NCBI GenBank assembly: GCA_903895475.1
Contig: CAITUF010000195.1
Span: 1 to 15,261 of the forward strand
Source of the DNA: an uncultured Opitutia bacterium
GTDB taxonomy: Bacteria > Verrucomicrobiota > Verrucomicrobiia > Opitutales > UBA953
Direction of reading: 5' to 3'
DNA length: 15,261 nucleotides
Below are positions 1-5,932 of this stretch, piece by piece (position 1 is the stretch's first letter; each line of letters begins with the position of its first letter). The notes below the pieces were generated by a model that worked only from the letters and a program-made list of their open reading frames with translations, was not told where the DNA came from and did no database searches. Both the position numbers and the translations under genes were made by a program.

Positions 1-1
1 A

Positions 2-256
2 ACGCTGTCCGATGTCTATGGCTTCGCAGGACTAGCTGATTTCTGGGTCGCCCACCCGCTCCTACGTATTCTCTGCGAACAGCCCGCCATCTGGGCCGTG
101 CCGCTTTCGATCACGCTGATGATCGTCGTCTCCAAGGCCACAGCGGCGACCATCCCCGCCGACGTGCGCATGAAGATGCTCGTCCTGCACGCCCCAGAGG
201 CCCTGGGCCTCAAGCAGGAGTACATCAAGGAACACGAAGGCTTAGGCGGCCACTGA
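2..256 (+). CDS. Sodium:solute symporter, C-terminal fragment (5' end outside window)
   Basis: Only the last 84 codons are present; the reading frame is open from base 2 and stops with TGA at 254-256. A hydrophobic helix (about residues 27-46 of the fragment, around AVPLSITLMIVVSKAT) is followed by a charged cytoplasmic tail containing PADVRMKMLVLHAPEALGL. A last helix ending in a VS-x-AT motif, then a tail with an L/HxPE motif, is typical of the sodium:solute symporter (SSS) family, the acetate/proline-type sodium-coupled uptake carriers of the inner membrane. The substrate cannot be told from this piece. The gene is closed by the terminator at 280-303, so it is transcriptionally separate from the genes to its right. 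The family call rests on the tail only; another multi-helix transporter remains possible. Confidence 0.6.
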   Translation, partial: TLSDVYGFAGLADFWVAHPLLRILCEQPAIWAVPLSITLMIVVSKATAATIPADVRMKMLVLHAPEALGLKQEYIKEHEGLGGH

Positions 257-279
257 GTCACCCCCCCCAGCACCCCCCA

Positions 280-303
280 GCCGAGGTCACCCTCGGCTTT
301 TTT
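280..303 (+). terminator. Rho-independent terminator of the symporter gene
   Basis: A perfect 7-bp stem (GCCGAGG at 280-286 with CCTCGGC at 291-297), a 4-nt loop and an immediate run of six T (298-303) lie 24 bases after the stop codon. This is a textbook intrinsic terminator on the plus strand. Confidence 0.9.
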
Positions 304-340
304 GTGCCGACTGGCCTGGGATGGCCCCACCCTGAAACAA

Positions 341-400
341 TTTTTCGGTATTTATTTACTGTTTATCAATAAATAACAATTGAATTAAAGATATTATTAA
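341..400 (+). promoter_or_regulatory. AT-rich promoter region with inverted repeat upstream of the DUF2975 gene
   Basis: About 60 bases of strongly AT-rich DNA in an otherwise GC-rich window lie between the terminator and the first gene of the block. They contain a perfect inverted repeat, TTATTTA (352-358) and TAAATAA (370-376), centred near 364, and a good -10-like hexamer TATTAT (392-397), which would place the start of transcription near 404. I see no convincing -35 box. An AAGGA at 406-410 could serve as a ribosome site, although it lies 12 bases from the ATG at 423. The inverted repeat is a candidate operator, possibly for the HTH protein encoded two genes downstream; that link is inference. 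Confidence 0.5.
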
Positions 401-422
401 CCGATGAAGGATTACCTGTCCT

Positions 423-1019
423 ATGAGTACTGCAACCACCCCCCTCCCCTCCGACATCGAGCGCAGCATCCGCCGTGCCGGCAAAGTCGGCCGTTTCCTC
501 TGCACGTCCCTCCTGATTCTGGGGACGCTCTTCAGCGGATGGTTACTCCTAACCATCGCGACGCATCCCGAAGCCTTAGTGAAGATGAACCTCAACGCCG
601 AGCGCAGCGCGCAAATCGCCGAGTTCAAGCAAGCCCCCGCCAAACTCGTCGCCCTCTTCGAAGCTAAGCCCGCCGAGGTCCTCACGCTCGCCAACGCGCA
701 GAAGGAAGCGAACCAGTACCAAGACCTCGTCGACCATCCCGAGAAGCGTGGCGGCACGGTCGCGGTGATCGCCTTGCTCGCCGTGCTCGTCCTCGGCTTT
801 ATCTGGTTGGTCCGCCAACTTTTCGCAGCCTTTGCCGAAGGACAAGTCATCACGCCGGACAATGCGCGCGTGCTCAAACGGGTCGGGCTCATCACCCTGA
901 TTTGCGGCATCCTCGGGTTCAATCTCGGCGTCGTCATCGCCGGCCTGCTCAACCTCGTCCTTGGTTGGAGCCTGCAGCAGGCCCTCGCCCTCAAGGCTGA
1001 ACAAGACCTCGTCATCTAA
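423..1019 (+). CDS. DUF2975-family membrane protein
   Basis: This is a 198-residue membrane protein with hydrophobic segments at about residues 25-46, 111-130 and 154-180, separated by a soluble, charged stretch (about 50-108). The sequence FAAFAEGQVITPDNARVLKR (134-153) matches the signature region of DUF2975 proteins, where a phenylalanine and small-residue pair is followed by G-x-x-x-T/P-x-N. The molecular function of the family is not known. DUF2975 genes are very often followed by a small YozG-type HTH gene, and exactly that gene starts 5 bases after this stop, which supports the call. ATG 423 is chosen because an ATG at 404 is in another frame. The soluble loop between helices 1 and 2 seems long for the family. 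The protein may be a membrane partner or sensor for the regulator, which is a guess. Confidence 0.75.
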   Translation: MSTATTPLPSDIERSIRRAGKVGRFLCTSLLILGTLFSGWLLLTIATHPEALVKMNLNAERSAQIAEFKQAPAKLVALFEAKPAEVLTLANAQKEANQYQDLVDHPEKRGGTVAVIALLAVLVLGFIWLVRQLFAAFAEGQVITPDNARVLKRVGLITLICGILGFNLGVVIAGLLNLVLGWSLQQALALKAEQDLVI

Positions 1020-1024
1020 GACCC

Positions 1025-1264
1025 ATGGCCCTCATCATCCGCCTCGATGTCGCCCTCGCGCGACGCAAGATGTCCCTGACCGACCTGTCAACGGCTGTCG
1101 GCATCACGCTCGCTAACCTTTCCGTGCTCAAGACCGGCAAGGCCAAAGCCATCCGCTTCTCCACGCTGGAAGCCATCTGCCGGGCCTTGGACTGCCAACC
1201 AGGCGAGTTGCTCGAATTTGACGCCACGACGCCACCGCTCCGCGCGGACACCGAAGACGCCTAG
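1025..1264 (+). CDS. Small Cro/CI-type HTH regulator (YozG-like), partner of DUF2975
   Basis: This 79-residue protein is almost entirely one helix-turn-helix domain of the XRE/Cro-CI class. The conserved core runs from MSLTDLSTAVGIT (16-28) through LANLSVLKTGKAKAIRFSTL to EAICRALDCQPGELLEF (49-65). This pattern, with the GKAKAIRFSTLE block and the CQPG(D/E)LLE ending, is characteristic of the small DNA-binding proteins encoded next to DUF2975 membrane proteins. It most likely acts as a cytoplasmic repressor and may control its own operon through the inverted repeat at 352-376, though nothing here proves the target. It begins 5 bases after the DUF2975 stop and has no Shine-Dalgarno sequence, so it is probably translated by coupling. 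The last ~12 residues (TTPPLRADTEDA) are an acidic, probably disordered tail. Confidence 0.85.
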   Translation: MALIIRLDVALARRKMSLTDLSTAVGITLANLSVLKTGKAKAIRFSTLEAICRALDCQPGELLEFDATTPPLRADTEDA

Positions 1265-1269
1265 ACCCG

Positions 1270-2139
1270 ATGGCTACTTATCTATTCTCGGTAGCGTTCC
1301 TCGTCACGCTATTCTGGATGGTCGAGCACCTCTTCGGCAACAAACAGCAGCGCGCGTGGTGGCGGCCGCTGGTCTGGACCGACCTCTTTACCGGCGTGGT
1401 CAATGCGTTGCTGTCCAATCCACTGAATCTGGTCGTCATCAGCATCCTCGGCTTCCTCGTATTCGTGCCGACGGGTGTAATCCCACTCGAGACGTTGCGG
1501 GCCGGAAAGTATCATGGCTTCGGCCCGATTGGCGTGCTTCCGCGCCTGCCGCAGTTCCTGCTCGCCTTCGTACTCGGCGACTTCCTGCTCTACTGGATTC
1601 ACCGCTGGTTCCATGGCAAGCGTCTCTGGCGGTTCCACGCCGTGCATCACAGTTCCGAACAATTGGACTGGCTGAGCGGCGTGCGCGCGCATCCCGTCAA
1701 CGACGTCCTGGCCAACGCCATGCTGGTCTTCCCGTTCATTCTGCTTGGCTTCGACCCCGTCGCTGCGGCCGCCGCCGGCCCTGCGCTCGGTATCTTCGCG
1801 CTGCTGGGCCACGCCGATGTCGAATGGGATTGGGGTCCGTTCCGTCACGTCATCGCTTCGCCCGTCTACCACCGCTGGCACCACTCCAAGGACCCGGCGG
1901 CCATCGATAAGAACTTCGCGAGTTTCCTCCCGCTCTGGGATATCCTCTTCGGCACGCACTACATGCCCAAGGGCCGTAAACCGGAGGACTTCGGCATCCA
2001 CGAGCCCGTCGAGCATACCGTCCTCGGCTTACTGAAGCACCCCTTTAAGCCTAGCTCGGCGGGCTTCGGGCAAAACCAGACCACGCCGCCGCCTTTACCT
2101 AGAAAGACGCCCGACAAATCCACTGAGCCAGAAACTTGA
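1270..2139 (+). CDS. Sterol desaturase / fatty acid hydroxylase superfamily membrane enzyme
   Basis: This 289-residue integral membrane protein carries the histidine clusters of the di-iron fatty acid hydroxylase superfamily: H111-x3-H115 (HRWFH), H123-x2-H126-H127 (HAVHH) and H201-x2-H204-H205 (HRWHH), plus H141 and H181 between them. These residues hold two irons that activate oxygen for hydroxylation or desaturation of a lipid. Hydrophobic segments lie near residues 2-20, 50-70, 94-110 and 147-180. Sterols, carotenoids, hopanoids or fatty acyl chains are all used by relatives, so the substrate is open. The last ~30 residues are Pro/Lys/Thr-rich and unlikely to be catalytic. It starts 5 bases after the HTH gene, so it is probably co-transcribed with and perhaps regulated by the HTH/DUF2975 pair. 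Confidence 0.88.
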   Translation: MATYLFSVAFLVTLFWMVEHLFGNKQQRAWWRPLVWTDLFTGVVNALLSNPLNLVVISILGFLVFVPTGVIPLETLRAGKYHGFGPIGVLPRLPQFLLAFVLGDFLLYWIHRWFHGKRLWRFHAVHHSSEQLDWLSGVRAHPVNDVLANAMLVFPFILLGFDPVAAAAAGPALGIFALLGHADVEWDWGPFRHVIASPVYHRWHHSKDPAAIDKNFASFLPLWDILFGTHYMPKGRKPEDFGIHEPVEHTVLGLLKHPFKPSSAGFGQNQTTPPPLPRKTPDKSTEPET

Positions 2140-2146
2140 AACTTGG

Positions 2147-2167
2147 AAGTCCCACCGAGGGGGACTT
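2147..2167 (+). other. Intergenic hairpin between the desaturase and the small membrane protein
   Basis: AAGTCCC (2147-2153) and GGGACTT (2161-2167) form a perfect 7-bp stem with a 7-base loop in the 41-base gap. No T-run follows, so it does not look like an intrinsic terminator. It may slow the polymerase, protect an mRNA end or affect translation of the gene starting at 2181. Confidence 0.4.
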
Positions 2168-2180
2168 GGATAAGGCCGTC

Positions 2181-2525
2181 ATGACGTCCACCCGAGAAGA
2201 AGAGAACGGCGGTTACCGCCTCGTCCAGATTCTGGCCGTGCTCATCGGCGCGGGCGCCTTCGCCGCCGCGTTCGTGATGAGCCGTAAGGGCGGGCTCGTC
2301 TACCTCGACTACGTCAAGGACCCCTTTGTTCGCGACGTCATGATCGGCACCTGGATTGGCATCCCGACCGCCTTTGCCGGCGCCATCTGCGCTTACTTGG
2401 GCGGACAAGACCGCGCTTGGGATTGGATTCGTGTCGCCGCGACCGTCACGCTGACGGCTAACCTGCTCGTCCCCGCTGCTTGGCTCGTCATGGCACTGAT
2501 GAAGGCCGGTATCATCGGGTTCTGA
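2181..2525 (+). CDS. Small membrane protein of unknown function
   Basis: I do not recognise this 114-residue protein. It has three clear hydrophobic segments (about residues 13-33, 54-74 and 83-107) joined by short charged loops, a charged N-terminus (MTSTREEENGG) and a hydrophobic C-terminus, so it should be an inner-membrane protein. The reading frame extends back to a TTG at 2136, but ATG 2181 is preferred: it has one of the few ribosome-site-like sequences here (AAGG, 5 bases upstream) and avoids a polar, unconvincing N-terminal extension and an overlap with the desaturase stop. The stop is 2 bases before hemC, so it is co-transcribed with the haem genes. Its position before hemC may hint at a role near tetrapyrrole or membrane-lipid metabolism, but this is context only. 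Confidence 0.7.
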   Translation: MTSTREEENGGYRLVQILAVLIGAGAFAAAFVMSRKGGLVYLDYVKDPFVRDVMIGTWIGIPTAFAGAICAYLGGQDRAWDWIRVAATVTLTANLLVPAAWLVMALMKAGIIGF

Positions 2526-2527
2526 TC

Positions 2528-3382
2528 ATGGCTGGCCCGATTATCATCGTCACCCGCGGTAGTCCGCTAGCGCTGCAACAGACACGTGATGCCGCCGCGC
2601 GACTCGAAGCCGCCTTAGGCCGCCCGACGGAAGTCCGCATCCTGACCACGACAGGTGACCGCCAAGCCGCTTGGTCCTTAGAGAAGCAAGGCGGCAAAGG
2701 GCTCTTCACCGCCGAGCTCGAGCAAGCCCTGCTCCGCGGCGAAGCTGACCTCGCCATCCATAGCTCGAAGGACCTGCCGACCGAAATGCCGGCAGGCCTC
2801 GCCATCGCGGCGTGCCTCCCGCGCCAAGACGCGCGTGATGTGCTGGTCCGTCGGGCTGACGTGACTGCTCCGAACTTAATCGCGACCGGCAGCCCGCGTC
2901 GACGCGCCCAAGGTGCCCTCACCTTCCCCCAAGCCAAGTGGACCGAACTCCGCGGCAACGTGGACACTCGCCTCAAGAAGCTCGCCAACGGCGACGCCGA
3001 TGCCTCTTACCTCGCCGCGTCCGGCCTCAACCGCCTCGGCATCACTGAGTGGCCTGGGCTGGTCCTAGAACCCGTGGCGCTCGACCGCATGGTGCCGGCG
3101 GCCGGTCAAGGCGCGGTCGCCATCCAGAGCCGTAGCGCGGAAGTCGCGCAGTACGTCGCGGCCGGTTGCGCCCGTACGACCTTCTCCGTCAGCGTCGAAC
3201 GCCTCTTCCTCGCCAAGCTCGGCGAAGGTTGCCACACCGCTTTCGCCTGCCATCATGCGAATAACCGTATCGCGCTTTTCCGTGCTGACTTCGGTCGCTG
3301 TGACTTCGATTTCGCGGTGACCGACCTAGCCGCTGCGTCGGACCTCGCCGACTCCATCCTCGCCCAAATTTTGCCCCGCTAA
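2528..3382 (+). CDS. hemC: Porphobilinogen deaminase (hydroxymethylbilane synthase)
   Basis: HemC joins four porphobilinogens into hydroxymethylbilane in the cytoplasm, the third step from 5-aminolevulinate towards haem. Family blocks in order: TRGSPLALQQT (9-19), TTTGDR (40-45), KGLFTAELEQALL (57-69), DLAIHSSKDLPTEMP (74-88, with catalytic Asp82), RQDARDVLV (99-107), ATGSPRRRAQ (119-128), LRGNVDTRLKKL (141-152) and MVPAAGQGAVAIQ (188-200). Cys235 in LGEGCHTAF should hold the dipyrromethane cofactor. That loop is unusual: a Gly two residues before the Cys is Glu and the usual Pro after it is Ala. The product is 284 residues, and only 49 follow the Cys, so domain 3 is short compared with E. 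coli HemC (313). ATG 2528 aligns with family N-termini; the longer in-frame start at 2480 overlaps the upstream gene. hemD follows after 2 bases. Confidence 0.95.
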   Translation: MAGPIIIVTRGSPLALQQTRDAAARLEAALGRPTEVRILTTTGDRQAAWSLEKQGGKGLFTAELEQALLRGEADLAIHSSKDLPTEMPAGLAIAACLPRQDARDVLVRRADVTAPNLIATGSPRRRAQGALTFPQAKWTELRGNVDTRLKKLANGDADASYLAASGLNRLGITEWPGLVLEPVALDRMVPAAGQGAVAIQSRSAEVAQYVAAGCARTTFSVSVERLFLAKLGEGCHTAFACHHANNRIALFRADFGRCDFDFAVTDLAAASDLADSILAQILPR

Positions 3383-3384
3383 AA

Positions 3385-4173
3385 ATGCCCAAGCTCCCCT
3401 TACGCGACCGCCACGTCGTCCTCACCCGCCCCGAAGGCCGTGGCACGGACTGGAAAGACCACCTCATGGAAGCGGGCGCTTCCGTCGCCGAACTCCCGTT
3501 GATCGAGATTTCCTTTGAACCCGATGCCATCGTCTTGACCGAAGTCCTCGATGGTATGGGCGAATACGACTGGCTCGTCTTCACCAGCCCGAACGGTGTC
3601 CGCGGCTTCTTCGACCGTTTCTTCGAACGCTTTCCTGACATCCGTTCCGTGGGCGGGGTGAAGATTGCCTGCGTCGGCCCGGCCACCGAAAAAGCCGTCC
3701 GTTCATTTCACCTCGAGCCCGACCTCACCGCCGCCCAAGCCGATGCCGTTTCATTGGCGCGCAAACTGATCACGGACTTCAACGTCGAGAATCAGAAAAT
3801 CCTCGTTGCCGCAGGAAACCTTAGCACCGCCGAACTCCCTCGCCTACTCATGGAAGATGGCCTCGCGATTGTCGACGTCCTCCGAGTCTACTCGACTGAA
3901 GAAAAACCCGTCACGGAATCGCCCGAGGCTGCGGAGTTCCGCGCGCGCGGCGCCGATGCGATTGTCTTCGCCAGCCCCTCGGCCGTCGAATCATTCATGC
4001 ACCAAGCGGCTTCTTTGCGACCGGCGGCTGGGGCCCGGCAGCCCAAGGCTATCGCCATCGGGGCGACAACTGCGGACGCCATGAAACGTTCGGGCATTCC
4101 GTTGGCCGGCGTCGCCACCGCTCCGACTGCGAAGGCCGTGTGCGATGCGGTCATCACCGCTCTGCAATCATGA
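3385..4173 (+). CDS. hemD: Uroporphyrinogen-III synthase
   Basis: HemD closes hydroxymethylbilane into uroporphyrinogen III with inversion of ring D, the branch point to haem, sirohaem and cobalamin. The 262-residue protein shows the two-lobe pattern of this poorly conserved family: an N-terminal strand ending in LTRPEGRG (13-20), YDWLVFTSPNGVRGFF (61-76), KIACVGPATEKA (93-104), then in the second half GADAIVFASPSAVESF and AIAIGATTADAM. The D-x-(L/I)-V-F-(T/A)-SP-(N/S)-(G/A)-V motif, seen twice, is the hallmark of its duplicated fold. It is a stand-alone enzyme without a fused methyltransferase. It begins 2 bases after hemC and its TGA overlaps the trpF ATG by 4 bases, so the three are almost certainly translated from one mRNA. 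Confidence 0.92.
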   Translation: MPKLPLRDRHVVLTRPEGRGTDWKDHLMEAGASVAELPLIEISFEPDAIVLTEVLDGMGEYDWLVFTSPNGVRGFFDRFFERFPDIRSVGGVKIACVGPATEKAVRSFHLEPDLTAAQADAVSLARKLITDFNVENQKILVAAGNLSTAELPRLLMEDGLAIVDVLRVYSTEEKPVTESPEAAEFRARGADAIVFASPSAVESFMHQAASLRPAAGARQPKAIAIGATTADAMKRSGIPLAGVATAPTAKAVCDAVITALQS

Positions 4174-4820
4174 TTGGCAACGTCACCGTCAAAGTCTGCG
4201 GCATTACGCGTGCGGCCGATGCCGCGGTGGCGCTTTCGTTCGGCGCTGATTACCTCGGCGTGAACTGCTGGGCTGGTTCCCCTCGCTACGTGGACGGGGC
4301 GCTCCGTTCGACTTTGCTCCGCGAGATCCCGGGTGATAAGCGCGTTGCTGTAACCGTTAACCCGACCGTCGCCGAAGCCCAGGCCTTGCTGGCGGAAGGC
4401 TTTGCCATCGTCCAAGTCCATTTCGATCCCGGCACACGGGATTGCGATCCGGCGGCCTTGTCCGCGGCGCTGGGCCCTGCGCACCTTTGGTTGGCGCCCA
4501 AACTCGCTGATGGCGTGGCTTGGCCGACCGACCTATTGAAATTCTCCCAGACCTGCCTGCATGACGCCCACGCTAAGGGTGCCTTTGGCGGAACGGGCAA
4601 GCAGGCGGACTGGACCCGCTTCCAAAGCCTCCAGACTGCCCATGCTGGGCACGTTTGGGTCCTCGCTGGGGGGTTAGGCCCATCCAACGTGGCCAGTGCC
4701 GTCCAAGCCTCGGCGCGCTTCTTAGACCTAAATAGTGGAGTAGAAATCAGCCCAGGCTTCAAATCTGCTGAAAAACTGTCCGAAGTCCGAGCTATCCTGC
4801 TCAAAAATAACCAATCGTAA
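4170..4820 (+). CDS. trpF: Phosphoribosylanthranilate isomerase
   Basis: TrpF carries out the Amadori rearrangement of N-(5'-phosphoribosyl)anthranilate in tryptophan synthesis. The 216-residue sequence follows a TIM-barrel TrpF: VKVCGITRAADA (7-18) with the catalytic-base Cys10, W34-AGSPRYV (34-41), VQVHFDP (81-87), then Asp132 as likely general acid, the phosphate-binding GGTGK (140-144), LAGGLGPSNV (165-174) and LNSGVEISPG (187-196). Typical TrpF proteins have VQLHG and D(V/S)SSGVE at two of these places, so this is a moderately divergent but complete member. ATG 4170 overlaps the hemD stop (ATGA); an earlier in-frame GTG lies inside hemD and is less likely. No other trp gene is nearby, so trpF is separated from the rest of its pathway and placed with hemC-hemD. 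Confidence 0.92.
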   Translation: MIGNVTVKVCGITRAADAAVALSFGADYLGVNCWAGSPRYVDGALRSTLLREIPGDKRVAVTVNPTVAEAQALLAEGFAIVQVHFDPGTRDCDPAALSAALGPAHLWLAPKLADGVAWPTDLLKFSQTCLHDAHAKGAFGGTGKQADWTRFQSLQTAHAGHVWVLAGGLGPSNVASAVQASARFLDLNSGVEISPGFKSAEKLSEVRAILLKNNQS

Positions 4821-4844
4821 GGATGGCGGATAGTGAAACCCACT

Positions 4845-4860
4845 TGGCACGAGGGTTGCA
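4845..4860 (+). promoter_or_regulatory. Sigma-54 (RpoN) promoter of the P-II gene
   Basis: TGGCAC (4845-4850), five bases, then TTGCA (4856-4860) match the sigma-54 consensus TGGCAC-N5-TTGCA exactly, with the invariant GG and GC 12 bases apart (4846 and 4858). Transcription would start near 4871 and give a leader of about 41 bases to the ATG at 4912. The site lies between trpF and a P-II gene, where nitrogen control by RpoN and an NtrC-type activator is expected. No activator site is evident between trpF and the promoter; a 15-bp palindrome TGCCCA-TGC-TGGGCA at 4637-4651 inside trpF is a weak candidate. Confidence 0.9.
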
Positions 4861-4911
4861 TAAGTGGACTTGCTCAACCGAACGCCTAACCCAACCTATA
4901 CCAACACCACC

Positions 4912-5250
4912 ATGAAGCTCGTCGTCGCCATCATCAAACCCTTCAAACTCGAGGAAGTGAAGGATGCCCTCGCCGAAATCGGCATCGAGGGCATGACCGT
5001 AACCGAAGTCAAAGGCTTCGGCCGTCAGAAGGGACACACGGAGATCTACCGTGGTTCCGAGTACACCGTCGACTTCCTCCCCAAGGTGAAGATCGAAGCC
5101 GCCGTGGCGGACGAACAGGTCGAGAAGGCCATTGCCACTATTTCCAAGGCTGCCCACACCGGTAAAATCGGTGACGGTAAGATCTTCATCTTCGACCTCA
5201 CCGACGTGGTACGCATCCGCACCGGCGAGCGCGGTCCGGCTGCCATCTAA
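4912..5250 (+). CDS. glnB: Nitrogen regulatory protein P-II
   Basis: P-II proteins are small trimeric cytoplasmic sensors of 2-oxoglutarate, ATP/ADP and, through uridylylation, glutamine. They act on glutamine synthetase control, NtrB and ammonium transporters. The 112-residue product is full length and strongly conserved: MKLVVAIIKPFKLEEVKDAL at the N-terminus, the T-loop GFGRQKGHTEIYRGSEYTVD (35-54) with Tyr51 as the uridylylation site, the B-loop TGKIGDGKIF (83-92), and the C-terminal RIRTGERGPAAI. No amtB is adjacent, so GlnB versus GlnK cannot be decided; the symbol is provisional. ATG 4912 gives the canonical N-terminus, whereas the upstream in-frame GTG at 4864 lies before the predicted transcription start. 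It has its own sigma-54 promoter (4845-4860), implying induction under nitrogen limitation, and ends at the hairpin at 5274-5297. Confidence 0.93.
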   Translation: MKLVVAIIKPFKLEEVKDALAEIGIEGMTVTEVKGFGRQKGHTEIYRGSEYTVDFLPKVKIEAAVADEQVEKAIATISKAAHTGKIGDGKIFIFDLTDVVRIRTGERGPAAI

Positions 5251-5273
5251 TTACTAGGCTTACATTGAACGCA

Positions 5274-5297
5274 AAAGGGCGGCTTCGGCCGCCCTTT
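5274..5297. terminator. Hairpin terminator shared by the P-II and cupin genes
   Basis: AAAGGGCGGC (5274-5283), a TTCG tetraloop and GCCGCCCTTT (5288-5297) make a perfect 10-bp stem between two convergent genes. Arms ending in A3 and T3 give it a short U-rich side on either strand, so it probably ends transcription from both directions, although the T-tract is short. Confidence 0.8.
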
Positions 5298-5321
5298 CTG
5301 TTGGGTGAGTGGGCCGACCGG

Positions 5322-5837
5322 TTACTTCTGAACGGCTGCCTTGGCAGCGGCGGTGGCTTCGGCCTTGGCCTTGAGCATGCCAGGAGAGTTCCACTTGATC
5401 ACGTGATAGGTTGCCGGCTGCTCCCCAGCGTTACGAATCGCGTGGTCGATATTAGCGGCCTGAAAAATAACGGAGCCCGGCCCCAGTTTAACCCACTCGC
5501 CAGCGACGAGGGCCTCGACGACGCCCTCCTTAACGATGATGAGCTCTTCGTCGGCGTGGCGATGCGGCGGGTGCGCGGAGATTCCCTTATTGAGGGTCGT
5601 AATATGACACTCGAGTTCGTCGAGCGTGGCCGTCGGGGCTTGGCAGACCTTACGGCTAGCGCCGTTTGCCGTGGTCTTCACGATTAGCTTCTCCCAATCA
5701 AAGGCCAGCGAGCCCATCGGCGGCTTGGCGGGCTTAGGTTCTGGGGTAGAGGCCGCGGCGATGAAGCCAGGCAAACCGAGGCAGAGGGTGGCAGTCACGG
5801 CGACCAAGACGATATCACGACGAGTCAGGAGGGGCAT
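5322..5837 (-). CDS. Exported cupin-domain protein with a Tat-like signal
   Basis: This 171-residue protein begins with MPLLTRRDIVLVAVTATL, a twin-arginine (TRRDIV) signal followed by a hydrophobic stretch (9-29), suggesting export of a folded, metal-loaded protein. After a Pro-rich linker there is a single cupin barrel. Motif 1 is G85-x6-H92-R-H94-x3-E98-x6-G105 and motif 2 is PGSVIFQ...H132-x3-N136, so H92, H94, E98 and H132 can bind a metal. The C-terminal end is Ala/Lys-rich and probably disordered. Small cupins include dioxygenases, isomerases and pure binding proteins, so the reaction is unknown. It is convergent with the P-II gene, with a shared terminator, and divergent from the peptide-binding lipoprotein at 5933. 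The start at 5837 gives a clean signal peptide. Confidence 0.82.
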   Translation of the reverse strand: MPLLTRRDIVLVAVTATLCLGLPGFIAAASTPEPKPAKPPMGSLAFDWEKLIVKTTANGASRKVCQAPTATLDELECHITTLNKGISAHPPHRHADEELIIVKEGVVEALVAGEWVKLGPGSVIFQAANIDHAIRNAGEQPATYHVIKWNSPGMLKAKAEATAAAKAAVQK

Positions 5838-5896
5838 GTCCCGACGCTAGTCGCTCATTTAGACGGAGAAAGCGGAAAATGGCTCCACCCGCACAC

Positions 5897-5926
5897 TTGC
5901 CCTCCCCGCCCGCAGCCACCTAATCT
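5897..5926 (+). promoter_or_regulatory. Possible promoter of the peptide-binding lipoprotein gene
   Basis: TTGCCC (5897-5902), an 18-base spacer and TAATCT (5921-5926) resemble a weak sigma-70-type promoter; the key A2 and T6 of the -10 box are present. Transcription would start at or within a base or two of the ATG at 5933, giving a leaderless mRNA. The match is weak by itself. Confidence 0.3.
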
Positions 5927-5932
5927 CGCCTT

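Noticed and set aside
261..278. C8 and C6 tracts after the symporter gene
   Set aside because: Such tracts can cause phase variation, but these lie after the stop codon and before the terminator, so slippage would not change a protein.
1309..2016. A 235-codon open frame antisense to the desaturase gene
   Set aside because: It is a shadow of a real, motif-rich gene in GC-rich DNA; its product is low in recognisable motifs and it has no start context.
2480..2527. Upstream in-frame start for hemC
   Set aside because: It would add 16 residues overlapping the small membrane protein gene; HemC proteins begin just before the RGSPLAL block, as ATG 2528 does.
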